Part shown: positions 1 to 6,005 of the stretch, one piece after another
Position numbering within the stretch: the stretch's first letter is position 1
Layout of the letters: each line of letters starts with the position of its first letter
Origin: JANJWP01 sp049301335
GTDB lineage: Bacteria > Patescibacteriota > Gracilibacteria > BD1-5 > UBA2023
Direction of reading: 5' to 3'
Length of the DNA: 7,305 nucleotides
Assembly: GCA_049301335.1 (NCBI GenBank)
Contig: JBAQKV010000123.1
Coordinates: forward strand, 1 to 7,305
Notes under the pieces: model-generated
What the model saw: only the letters and a program-made list of their open reading frames with translations
What the model was told of the DNA's origin: nothing
Databases searched by the model: none
Translations under genes and position numbers: made by a program

Positions 1-1380
1 GGATACGGTGCCGTATACCAAAGGACAGGAATCGTTCGCGTTCAGGAGCCCGTCGCCGTCGAGATCGGGATTCGCGGAAACCGCGACGACGAGTTTGGCG
101 ATGGCGCGACTGCCTTCGGAGTCGGTGACGACGAGCGTTACCGGGTACGCTCCTTCGGAAGCGTAGGAGTGGCTCGGGTCGGAAAGTACGGTAACGGAAC
201 CGTCTCAGAAGTCCCAACGGTAGGAATACGGCCCCTTGCCTCCGGAAACTTCGGAAGAAAAATTCACGGGGATTCCGGCGGGAACGGAGAGCGGATCTGC
301 GGAGATGGAAACCGAAAGCGCCTTGTCGGCGTAGGAAACTTCGGTATACGAGGTCGACGTTTTGCCATCGGCGGTCGTGACGGTAAGTCTCGCCACCCAC
401 CTACCGCTCCCGAGAACTTCCTTCGGCACGCACTGCCCTTCTGCGGTAACCGTGGCGCCGGAGGCGTCCGCTGGAACGAACTGCCAGGAATACGTCGCCC
501 CGTCGACCGTGGGAAGACCGTAAAAATTGTACGACGAAGCTCCGGACGGCGCCGCGTCCTTCGCGGAATCCGAACAGGAGGCTGCAGAATCGAGCACGCG
601 GATTTTCGAAGATACGGAATCCCGGGAGTCGGAAAGCGAGGAGCTGAGACCGTTTCCGCCCATGCCCTTGGCGTCGCACATGTTGAGCGAGTAGATGATG
701 GCGGCCATCTTTACGAACTCTCGCTTGGTAACGTATTCGTTGGGACGGAGCGTGCCGTCGGCATCCGGAGTGAGGATGCCGATGTCGGTACCCTTCTGGG
801 CGTAGCCGTACCAGTACGGATCGACGTCTTTGAACGTGCGTTTATGAGCGAACGACGTGGAATTGATGGCGTCGTCCCAAAGTCCTGCTTGGCGGAGGAG
901 CATGGCCGCAGCCTCTATGCGGCTCGTGCGGTTTTTCGCGCAGAACGGGACGCCGTTCCATGATTGGGTATCTTGGCAAGCGTACGAAGTCGCGCCCGGA
1001 ATGGAATACCCGAAAACGATTTCCCGTTCCTTCGCGTAAGAAACGCAGTAGAAATACGGGCTCTTCTTTTCGAAATCCAAAAACGGGATTTCGCGGTATT
1101 TGAGAACGTCGGCGATCGTGGGCGTAAGGCACTTGCGGCAACCGACTCAGACGGCGATGGAAACGAATTCGTCGCGGTCCATGAGGGAATCCGGGTGGAA
1201 CTTCCCGTCCGACGGAGCGTCGACGACCCCCCTTTCGTAGAGCTTCTGGAGATCGTTGTGGATGGCATCGCTTACGGGGACGTCCGAAAACGGAAAATCC
1301 GCCGCGAACGTCGGGGAAAACGCAGAAAAAAGCAGTCCGGCGAGGACGGCGAAGGATGTTCTCTTCAGAATCTGGCCCAT
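1..1380 (-). CDS. Secreted SLH-domain surface protein with PKD and TSP3-like modules (C-terminus off the left edge; two UGA read as Gly)
   Basis: The first 460 residues are present; the C-terminus is cut by the window edge. Residues 1-26 look like a Sec signal peptide (charged MGQILKR, hydrophobic core, likely cut after SPTFA). An SLH module lies at about 30-80 (FSDVP...LQKLYERGVV). A second, divergent one is at about 100-170 and a third at about 182-233 (FKDVDPYW...GILTPDADGTLRPNEYVTKREFVKMA). SLH modules anchor proteins to cell-wall polymers. Cysteines sit at 81, 84, 112, 135, 147 and 235 in and around the SLH region. Two Ig/PKD-type beta domains follow at about 280-355 and 355-436, then a DxDxDG-type calcium-binding stretch ending in SCP (437 on), typical of thrombospondin type 3 repeats. 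In-frame TGA codons fall at residue 78 (1147-1149) and residue 392 (205-207). The latter completes the PKD hallmark WDF-G-DG, so TGA must mean glycine. The ATG at 1380 starts directly before the signal peptide; the Shine-Dalgarno is weak. Its ligand or role is unknown; adhesin or surface-layer protein is an inference. Confidence 0.88.
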
Positions 1381-1412
1381 TGTGAACTTTTTCTTGCTAC
1401 GTCAACGCGGGA

Positions 1413-1441
1413 AGTATACCGCATTCGCGCGGATAATTCAA
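1413..1441 (-). promoter_or_regulatory. Promoter of the SLH surface-protein gene
   Basis: On the minus strand TTGAAT (1436-1441) is followed after 17 bases by TATACT (1413-1418), a near-consensus sigma-70-type pair about 30 bases before the ATG at 1380. The spacer holds a small dyad, CCGC/GCGG (1419-1422 and 1429-1432), which could be an operator. The -35 box touches the T-tract of the rimO terminator. Confidence 0.75.
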
Positions 1442-1470
1442 AGAAAAACGGCGCCCCGTTTCGGGACGCC
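1441..1470 (-). terminator. Rho-independent terminator of rimO
   Basis: Read on the minus strand, a 9-bp GC-rich stem with one G-U pair (arms 1462-1470 and 1450-1458, loop AAA) is followed by G and TTTTTCTT. It starts 7 bases after the TAA of rimO and so insulates rimO from the SLH-protein gene downstream. Confidence 0.88.
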
Positions 1471-1477
1471 GGAGCGG

Positions 1478-2884
1478 TTACTTCGCCTTGTATCGGACTA
1501 CCGTGCCGACCCCGACCTCGTTCGAGTCGGCGGAAAGCACGCGGGAGAACGGGATTTCTTCGTATTCGTCGATTTCCGGAGCGCGGATTTCGCGGCGGAC
1601 GATGACGGTCTTGTCGAGCACGTCCATGACGTAGCCGGTGAATTCCTTTCCGCGGGACGCCTTGTCGAGCTCGTCGTACACGGCAGCCGCGGCATCGCCA
1701 AGGACGTCGACGCGTTCGCGCGCTACGGATTCGTCGACCTTGCCAGGGAGCTTGCTCGACGCGGCGAGCGGTTCGTCATGGTATTGGAAGAGTCCCACGC
1801 TCTCGAAGCGGTGGCGCTTCACGAAATCGAGGAGGTCGGCGAATTCGGCTTCGCCTTCGCCCGGAAACCCGACGATGAAGCTCGTGCGGATGAACGATTC
1901 CTTAAACTTCGAACGGATGGCTTCGAGCATCTTCTCGATATGCTCGCGATCGTAGAAGCGGCCCATCTTCTTGAGGATGTCCGGATGCGAGTGCTGGAAC
2001 GGGATGTCGAAGTACGGAAGGAACTTTTTGAACTTCGAAAGCTTGTCGAGGTGCGAAAGGGTGAGAACGTCCGGATAGAGGTAGAACACGCGGAAGGTGA
2101 AATCGCCCGGAAGGTTCTCGATCGCTTCGAGCATTTCCATGAGCATCGGTTCGCCGCCGGAGAGGTCGGTACCGTAACGGGTGGTGTCCTGCGAGATGAT
2201 TTCGATTTCGCGGATGCCGGAGGCGACCATGGTTTCGACTTCTTTGACGATATCGGCTACCGGGCGGGATTTCTGCTTTCCGCGGATCTTCGGAATGATG
2301 CAGAACGTACAGCTGTTGTCGCAGCCTTCGGCGACCTTGAGGTATTCGTAGCGGAACGGGGCATGCATGTAGGCGCGGACTTCGTCGCCCTTCCACACGA
2401 AAGCGGACTTCCCTGCCGAAGCGGCGGTAGCGACCTTGTCGAGGTACTCGGAAAGTTTGCCCTCCTTGGCCTGGGCGAGGGCGTTCTTCAGTTTGGCGAC
2501 GCCGGGTTTGCCAAGAATCGGGGAATCTCCGAAAAGCATCTTCTCGATGTTGCCGTAGTCGACGAACGAGAGGATGGCGTGGAGATTCTTGAGCGACGAA
2601 AGGAACGCGTCGTCCTTTACGGAAACGTAGCAACCCATGAGGATGACCTTCTTACCGAGGTCGTCGTAGTGGCGAAGGGTCGCTTCGGACTCTTCGCGAG
2701 CGGACGAAAGGAAACCGCACGTGTTCACGAGGACGTATTCGGCCTTGGGATCTTCTGGGTCGTCGAAGTATTCCATCGGGATGCGGTCGGAAAACTTGAG
2801 GATTTCGCCGATGGCGAATTCGAGGTCGACCAGGTTCTTAGAACAACCGAGATTAACGGAAGAAAAGCGGAAAGAAGCGGACAT
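1478..2884 (-). CDS. rimO: Ribosomal protein S12 methylthiotransferase RimO
   Basis: A complete 468-residue radical-SAM methylthiotransferase. In E. coli, RimO adds a methylthio group to a conserved aspartate of ribosomal protein S12 using S-adenosylmethionine and two 4Fe-4S clusters. The N-terminal UPF0004 domain has its cluster cysteines at Cys14 (NLGCSKNLVD), Cys56 (VNTCGF) and Cys85 (MGCY). The radical-SAM motif is Cys188-x3-Cys192-x2-Cys195 (EGCDNSCTFCIIPKIRG), followed by the family motif FQHSHPDILKKMGR at about 296-309. A C-terminal TRAM-like domain covers about 405-468 and includes RAPEID, which favours RimO over the tRNA enzyme MiaB. The length is slightly above the usual 430-450, with extra sequence at about 119-170. 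It starts at ATG, 8 residues before the VNLGC motif, with no clear Shine-Dalgarno. It contains no in-frame TGA and ends at TAA. It has its own promoter and terminator, so it is a single-gene unit. Confidence 0.95.
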   Translation of the reverse strand: MSASFRFSSVNLGCSKNLVDLEFAIGEILKFSDRIPMEYFDDPEDPKAEYVLVNTCGFLSSAREESEATLRHYDDLGKKVILMGCYVSVKDDAFLSSLKNLHAILSFVDYGNIEKMLFGDSPILGKPGVAKLKNALAQAKEGKLSEYLDKVATAASAGKSAFVWKGDEVRAYMHAPFRYEYLKVAEGCDNSCTFCIIPKIRGKQKSRPVADIVKEVETMVASGIREIEIISQDTTRYGTDLSGGEPMLMEMLEAIENLPGDFTFRVFYLYPDVLTLSHLDKLSKFKKFLPYFDIPFQHSHPDILKKMGRFYDREHIEKMLEAIRSKFKESFIRTSFIVGFPGEGEAEFADLLDFVKRHRFESVGLFQYHDEPLAASSKLPGKVDESVARERVDVLGDAAAAVYDELDKASRGKEFTGYVMDVLDKTVIVRREIRAPEIDEYEEIPFSRVLSADSNEVGVGTVVRYKAK

Positions 2885-4010
2885 GGGAATACGTGAAGGG
2901 ACTTCGGTCGGAGGTGATTTTCACCACTTCCGTAAAAACCTGCGGAGTATAGCGTTTTCGCGCTTTTCGGCAATGAAAAAACCCCGCCGTAGCGGGGTTT
3001 CGACGCTCCTCCTTTCAGAAGCGTCAGCGCGCGAGCGCGTGAAGGTTGATTTTATCGACCAAATCCTGCGGATTACCCTTGTCGGCCGTGTCGGTCGCCC
3101 CGTATTCGAGGACTTCCTTGACGCGGTGTTCGTCGAGCATGCCGCTGTACACCAGAATCGGCAATTCTGAAAACCTCGCGTCGGCGCGGATGCTCTTGAT
3201 GAGTCCTTCCCCGCCCATGCCCCGGTCCATTTCGAGATCGGTGACGACGATGCCGACGTTGTCGGGCCCGATGCTCTTGAGATGTCCGAGCAGATCTTCG
3301 GGCGCGCTGAAAACCTGCGAATCGGACAATCCCGCATGTTGGAAAATCCTCGCGGCCTGTTTACGGGCCGTATTGGAATCGTCAACGAGCAGAATCTTTC
3401 GAAACTCTTTGGTTTTCACCGGCTGCACCATCGCCAGACGGTTCTCGAAGTGGTCGGGATTGAGTTCGGAAACGAGTTGGTCGAGGTCCACGATGTCGAC
3501 GAGGGCCCCTTTCTGGGGACCCTTGAGGATTCTCGCGGCCCTTTCGCAACGTCCTCCGGCATACAGCGGATTCGCACGGAGGTCGATCGATTCCCAACTC
3601 CCCTTCGAAACGAGGAAGGGATCCGGGTCGGACTTGGCGAGAAACGCCATCGAACAACCGGCGGCCATGATGATGAGGTAGCGGTCGTAATCGGAATCCG
3701 GGGCCCCGTAGAACCAAGCCCGGAGGTCGACTGCGGCCACGAGGTCGCCGCGATGGGAAAAAGTACCGTGGACAACGCCGTTCGAGCCGGCTTTTCCAAC
3801 GGAAACCAGAGCGTTGCGGACTTCGTCGGAATAGGCGCAGATTTCGTGCGCCCTCAGGACGTTTACTGCCAAAAATTTGGTTCGCCCCGCGTCGTCTTTG
3901 ACGTGGAAGCACAACAGGTCCATATTCGCGTTTTCGGTTACGTCTCGGACTTGGTCCTCGTCGTTCGCGAAAGCGCTCGAACCATCTTTTGATGACGGAT
4001 TTTGCGCCAT
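2853..4010 (-). CDS. cheV: CheV-type chemotaxis coupling protein (CheW-like domain plus receiver); functional end probably at 3024
   Basis: The recognisable protein is 328 residues (4010 to 3027). Residues about 30-190 resemble a CheW-like domain, which links chemoreceptors to CheA. Residues 204-328 are a receiver domain: FRKILLVDDS (Asp210/Asp211), phospho-acceptor Asp258 in VVTDLEM, Ser289 in LVYSGM, and Lys311 in TADKGNP. This order is the CheV arrangement, in which receiver phosphorylation tunes receptor-kinase coupling. The ATG at 4010 has a strong Shine-Dalgarno. The oddity is the end. After ...INLHALAR comes TGA (3024-3026), which is glycine in this organism, and another TGA lies three codons on. 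The frame stays open to TAA at 2853-2855, adding 57 residues (385 in all). That tail runs through a perfect terminator, the rimO promoter and the first 32 bases of rimO. It looks like translated non-coding sequence: basic and unlike any domain I know. The coordinates give the strict code-25 reading. No cheA, cheW or receptor gene is in the window. The receiver is certain; the CheW-like half is more divergent. Confidence 0.85.
2913..2925 (-). other. Small hairpin in the rimO leader
   Basis: GGTGA and TCACC arms (5 bp, 3-base loop) lie in the predicted rimO 5' untranslated region, about 28 bases before the ATG. There is no T-tract, so it is not a terminator. A role in rimO expression is possible but not shown. 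Confidence 0.25.
2946..2973 (-). promoter_or_regulatory. Promoter of rimO
   Basis: On the minus strand TTGCCG (2968-2973) is followed after 16 bases by TATACT (2946-2951), the same -10 hexamer as in the SLH and hxlR promoters. The predicted transcript would start near 2939, about 55 bases before the rimO ATG. The -35 box begins 2 bases after the T-tract of the cheV terminator. Confidence 0.6.
2976..3000 (-). terminator. Rho-independent terminator after cheV
   Basis: On the minus strand AAACCCCGC (2992-3000) pairs perfectly with GCGGGGTTT (2979-2987) around a 4-base loop, followed by a run of six T (2976-2981). It lies 23 bases after the TGA at the apparent cheV end. That spacing is normal for a gene ending at the TGA, yet in code 25 the hairpin sits inside the open frame. 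Confidence 0.88.
3006..3015 (-). other. Orphan Shine-Dalgarno-like purine run between cheV and its terminator
   Basis: The minus strand reads AAAGGAGGAG right after the second TGA at the cheV end. It is the strongest anti-Shine-Dalgarno match in the window, but no ATG, GTG or TTG follows at a usable distance before the terminator stem. It may be chance, a relic, or a ribosome-pausing site. Confidence 0.3.
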
Positions 4011-4016
4011 GTTCGG

Positions 4017-4023
4017 CTCCTTT
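4017..4023 (-). promoter_or_regulatory. Ribosome binding site of cheV
   Basis: The minus strand reads AAAGGAG followed by 6 bases and the ATG at 4010. It fixes the cheV start and is the best-placed Shine-Dalgarno in the window; rimO, apbE and the FMN lipoprotein lack an obvious one. Confidence 0.85.
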
Positions 4024-4096
4024 GGTCGAGAATGTGAATGAACGGCCGATCGGCGGTTGCCATTTTGAATCGGGCTCTGATAATGAATGTAACCAA

Positions 4097-4134
4097 ATGC
4101 GTATTTTTACAAGTCAAGATATGAAAAAACGCAT
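4097..4134. repeat. Imperfect inverted repeat in the cheV/hxlR intergenic region
   Basis: ATGCGT (4097-4102) is the exact reverse complement of ACGCAT (4129-4134). The pairing continues inward through T-rich and A-rich arms after one mismatch, giving arms of about 11 bases separated by roughly 16. It lies between the divergent genes and overlaps the predicted cheV -10 box. It could bind a dimeric regulator. Confidence 0.45.
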
Positions 4135-4144
4135 ACTGGGACAA
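4116..4144 (-). promoter_or_regulatory. Possible cheV promoter
   Basis: On the minus strand TTGTCC (4139-4144) is followed after 17 bases by TATCTT (4116-4121); each box matches consensus at four of six positions. The leader would be about 100 bases. A nearby TTGACT (4112-4117) has no good partner box. The -35 lies inside the palindrome at 4138-4149. Confidence 0.35.
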
Positions 4145-4149
4145 GTCCC
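4138..4149. promoter_or_regulatory. Candidate operator palindrome GGGAC-AA-GTCCC
   Basis: A perfect 5-bp dyad with a 2-base centre abuts the hxlR -35 box (4150-4155) and overlaps the predicted cheV -35. Its ACAAGTC core recurs at 4109-4115, exactly 32 bases (about three helical turns) away on the same strand. HxlR-family proteins are dimers that commonly bind dyads in the divergent region beside their own gene, so autoregulation here is a reasonable inference. Confidence 0.5.
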
Positions 4150-4177
4150 TTGAATATTTTAACCCGGGGGATATACT
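4150..4177 (+). promoter_or_regulatory. Promoter of the HxlR-family regulator gene
   Basis: TTGAAT (4150-4155), 16 bases, TATACT (4172-4177). These are the same two hexamers as the SLH-protein promoter, with a transcript start expected about 15 bases before the ATG. A purine run AAGGA (4192-4196) is close to the start codon. Confidence 0.75.
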
Positions 4178-4198
4178 CGATATCGAACAACAAGGAAC

Positions 4199-4495
4199 AT
4201 GGCCGAAAAATGTAAAGTCACCGAGCTGATAGATTTCATCTCGAAGAAATGGATCATCATCATTCTCCACGCCGTACACGGCGGGGCGGATACTTTCTCG
4301 GCGATTCAGAAAAGCGCTACGGGCATTAACTCCAGAATGCTGTCGGAACGCCTTACCGACATGCAGGAATACGGTATCGTCGACCGGAAGATCATCTGCG
4401 ACAAGCCGGTACGCATCCGGTATTCCCTGACCGCGAAAGGAATCTCGCTCGCGGAACAGATGGATCGGCTCAACGAGCTCGCTCGGACCTGGTAA
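4199..4495 (+). CDS. HxlR-family winged-helix transcriptional regulator
   Basis: A complete 98-residue protein of the size usual for HxlR (PF01638-type) DNA-binding proteins. Family marks are an N-terminal cysteine (Cys5), the KKW motif (16-18) leading into a hydrophobic helix, a recognition-helix region INSRMLSERLTDM (43-55), and the wing with RYSLTAKG (74-81). There is a second cysteine at 67. Members of this family are dimeric cytoplasmic regulators that often sense aldehydes, quinones or oxidants, sometimes through the N-terminal cysteine; the signal here is unknown. It is the only plus-strand gene, divergent from cheV across 188 bases and convergent with apbE. The first ATG is used, giving the usual short lead before the conserved cysteine, although AAGGA lies only 2 bases upstream. 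It ends at TAA and contains no in-frame TGA. Targets other than its own region cannot be read from the sequence. Confidence 0.9.
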   Translation: MAEKCKVTELIDFISKKWIIIILHAVHGGADTFSAIQKSATGINSRMLSERLTDMQEYGIVDRKIICDKPVRIRYSLTAKGISLAEQMDRLNELARTW

Positions 4496-4506
4496 TCCGA
4501 CCAACG

Positions 4507-4538
4507 AAAAAGAAGGACCTTCGGGTCCTTCTTTTTTT
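4507..4538. terminator. Bidirectional terminator between hxlR and apbE
   Basis: AGAAGGACC (4511-4519) and GGTCCTTCT (4524-4532) pair perfectly around a TTCG tetraloop on the plus strand, an unusually stable loop. Seven T follow on the plus strand (4532-4538) and five T on the minus strand (4507-4511), so it can serve both hxlR and the convergent apbE operon. Confidence 0.9.
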
Positions 4539-4565
4539 ATGCGTATGTCCGTATCTCCAACGGGG

Positions 4566-5492
4566 CTATTCGGAGATGCCGCCAGAACGTAATCCGTACT
4601 TCGCGGCGAAACCCGGAGTGGTCGCGACCTGCCGGTCGTCTTTCACGATGAGCGCGTCGATTCCGGCCGAAACGGCGATTTCCAACCCTTTCGCGGCTCA
4701 TGCGGCGAAGAGCGCCGTAGCGAAGGCGTCGCTCACTGCCCCCGAAGGGTCGACGACCGTTACGGAAGCGCATTCTTCGCCGGCAGGAACCGTCGTCGGA
4801 AAAACGATGTGGCGGAATTCGTCCTCCCCCACCCTCCATTTGCGCAAATACTCCCCGGAAGAAGAAATCGAAACGTTCGACAATTCCAGCGTGGCGAAAA
4901 CTCACCCTTCCTCGAAAGGCGACGCGACGGCGACCCTGTGGAACGTTTCCGTAGCGTTGCCTCAAATGACGAAGACGTCCCCTCAGAAATTCAATATCGC
5001 GTCGGAATACCCGGATCCTACGAAAAAATCGGCCGTTTTTTGCGCGAGAAACCCTTTTCCTACGGCTCAGAAATCGAGCTTCATTCAGGGCTCAAGAATC
5101 ACTTCCCTTCCTTCTGCGCGTACGTTTTCAAAATCCGTCCGCGGCGGCGAAGCGGGAATCTCCGGCACGAAGTTCCCGCTTTCGAAATCCTCGGAATATC
5201 CGAGAAGCGCGACGTTCCGCAAGGGATTGAAATAGCCCGAAGAGCGGCGGTAGCATTCGCCCGAAACGGAAAGGAGTTCGAGAAACTCGTCGGAAACCGA
5301 AAGCCTGCCCAAGCGGTTCAGTACCGATAAGGAGGAATCGGGAACGAAGCGGGAAAATTCCCCTTCGAAATGGGAAATCCTTTTGAAAACGGTTTGGACG
5401 AACGCGTCAAGGCCCCCGTCGTCATCACGGAAAAACGTGATGACGAACAGGGACCCGAGGGCGCGGAAAGTATAGTCGAACTTTCTTTTCAA
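4566..5492 (-). CDS. apbE: FAD:protein FMN transferase ApbE (six UGA codons read as Gly)
   Basis: A complete 308-residue flavin transferase, normal for the family. ApbE splits FAD and attaches FMN through a phosphoester to a Thr or Ser of a target protein, with magnesium. Visible motifs: N-terminal strand RALGSLFVITF (family MGT region); FSRFVPDSSLSVLNR (about 46-60); SSGYFNP (about 89-95, where the family usually has FDP); LDF-G-AVGKG (139-147); NF-G-GDVFVI-G (168-177); SISSSGEY (208-215); HIVFPT (228-233); and SDAFATALFAA-G (254-265) with metal-site Asp255 and Thr259. TGA codons encode residues 136, 142, 170, 177, 197 and 265; those at 142, 170 and 265 are family-conserved glycines. It starts at TTG, 4 bases after the stop of the FMN lipoprotein, with no clear Shine-Dalgarno, so translational coupling is likely. 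A TAG at 5502-5504 blocks any longer start. It ends at TAG. No signal peptide or lipobox is visible, so it appears cytoplasmic. Confidence 0.93.
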
Positions 5493-5496
5493 AGGA

Positions 5497-5958
5497 CTAC
5501 TCTACGGTCTTGAGGAATTCATTGAACGCCGCGGTCGTGAGGCTCGCACCGGAAATGGTGTCGATCTGGAGTCCCTTGACCGGCTTGCCGTACGCTTCGT
5601 CTCCGATTCCTGCCGCGAAAGTGGCTTGCGGCCCTTGCGCGCCCGGAACTTCGACGGACTTCACGATACCGTTTTCGAGTACCATGCGACCCTTGAGGTA
5701 CGCGGTCTGGGTACCGAGGGAATACGGCTGGTTGAATTCGACGGTACGCTCGGAACCCGAGACTGCGGCCGGAGCGGCATTGGTACCGGTGGAAACGAGT
5801 GCCGGAGCGGCTACGGGGGCCGGATTGATTTCGACGGACGGGGTAACGGCAACCGGCGGAACCGGTGCGGGTACCTGAGCTTCTTCCTTGTTGCACCCAA
5901 CGAGGGCGAGTGCCGCGAGGGCGGATGCGGATACCGCTACGGTCTTCTTGTTCGACAT
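5497..5958 (-). CDS. Lipoprotein with a covalent-FMN (FMN_bind) domain, likely ApbE substrate
   Basis: A complete 153-residue protein. Residues 1-22 are a lipoprotein signal (MSNKK, hydrophobic stretch, lipobox LVGC with Cys22). Residues about 27-68 form a flexible Pro/Ala/Val-rich linker. The rest resembles the FMN-binding domain of NqrC/RnfG: GRMVLENGIVKSVEV, then GLQIDTISGASLTTAAF near the C-terminus. This matches the flavinylation motif (compare the SGAT motif of NqrC), with Ser139 in the position of the FMN-carrying Thr; Thr141 is an alternative. The protein would sit on the outer face of the cytoplasmic membrane and carry one FMN as a one- or two-electron carrier. It is the first gene of a two-gene operon with apbE, 4 bases upstream of it, which strongly supports an enzyme-substrate pair. 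It has no in-frame TGA and ends at TAG. The ATG start has no obvious Shine-Dalgarno. Its redox partners are not in the window. Confidence 0.9.
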   Translation of the reverse strand: MSNKKTVAVSASALAALALVGCNKEEAQVPAPVPPVAVTPSVEINPAPVAAPALVSTGTNAAPAAVSGSERTVEFNQPYSLGTQTAYLKGRMVLENGIVKSVEVPGAQGPQATFAAGIGDEAYGKPVKGLQIDTISGASLTTAAFNEFLKTVE

Positions 5959-5999
5959 ACTGCGAGGGAATGGATAAGCCCCCGTATTTTCACCAATGC

Positions 6000-6005
6000 T
6001 CTATA
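6000..6005 (-). promoter_or_regulatory. Possible -10 box for the FMN lipoprotein-apbE operon
   Basis: The minus strand reads TATAGA about 40 bases before the lipoprotein ATG, in the AT-rich 78-base gap after the EAL gene. No convincing -35 hexamer sits 16-18 bases upstream, so the call is weak. Confidence 0.25.

Noticed and set aside
205..1149. Selenocysteine or tryptophan as the meaning of TGA.
   Set aside because: The sites have no shared downstream stem-loop that I could see and lie at glycine positions in PKD and ApbE motifs; tryptophan or selenocysteine there is not seen in these families.
169..1605. Two plus-strand open frames opposite the SLH protein gene.
   Set aside because: They are arginine- and glycine-rich shadows with no family motif, while the minus strand encodes SLH and PKD domains.
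1256..2896. A 546-codon open frame on the plus strand, opposite rimO.
   Set aside because: It mirrors rimO, shows no recognisable motif, and is rich in repetitive charged and hydrophobic residues typical of an antisense shadow of a GC-biased gene. rimO on the other strand has every cluster cysteine in place.
2853..3023. The 57-residue cheV tail as a real functional domain.
   Set aside because: It is read through a perfect terminator, the rimO promoter and the rimO start, is basic and low in protein-like pattern, and follows a complete receiver domain. It is kept in the coordinates only because the code strictly gives it.
4083..4232. A 49-codon plus-strand frame, open only in code 25, overlapping the start of hxlR.
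   Set aside because: It has no Shine-Dalgarno, runs through the hxlR promoter boxes and operator-like dyad, and overlaps the hxlR start; AT-rich intergenic DNA can stay open this long by chance when TGA is not a stop.
4698..5492. apbE as a pseudogene broken by several stop codons.
   Set aside because: All six apparent stops are TGA, several at family-conserved glycines, with no TAA or TAG and no frameshift until a clean TAG at 4566. Recoding explains this far better than decay.
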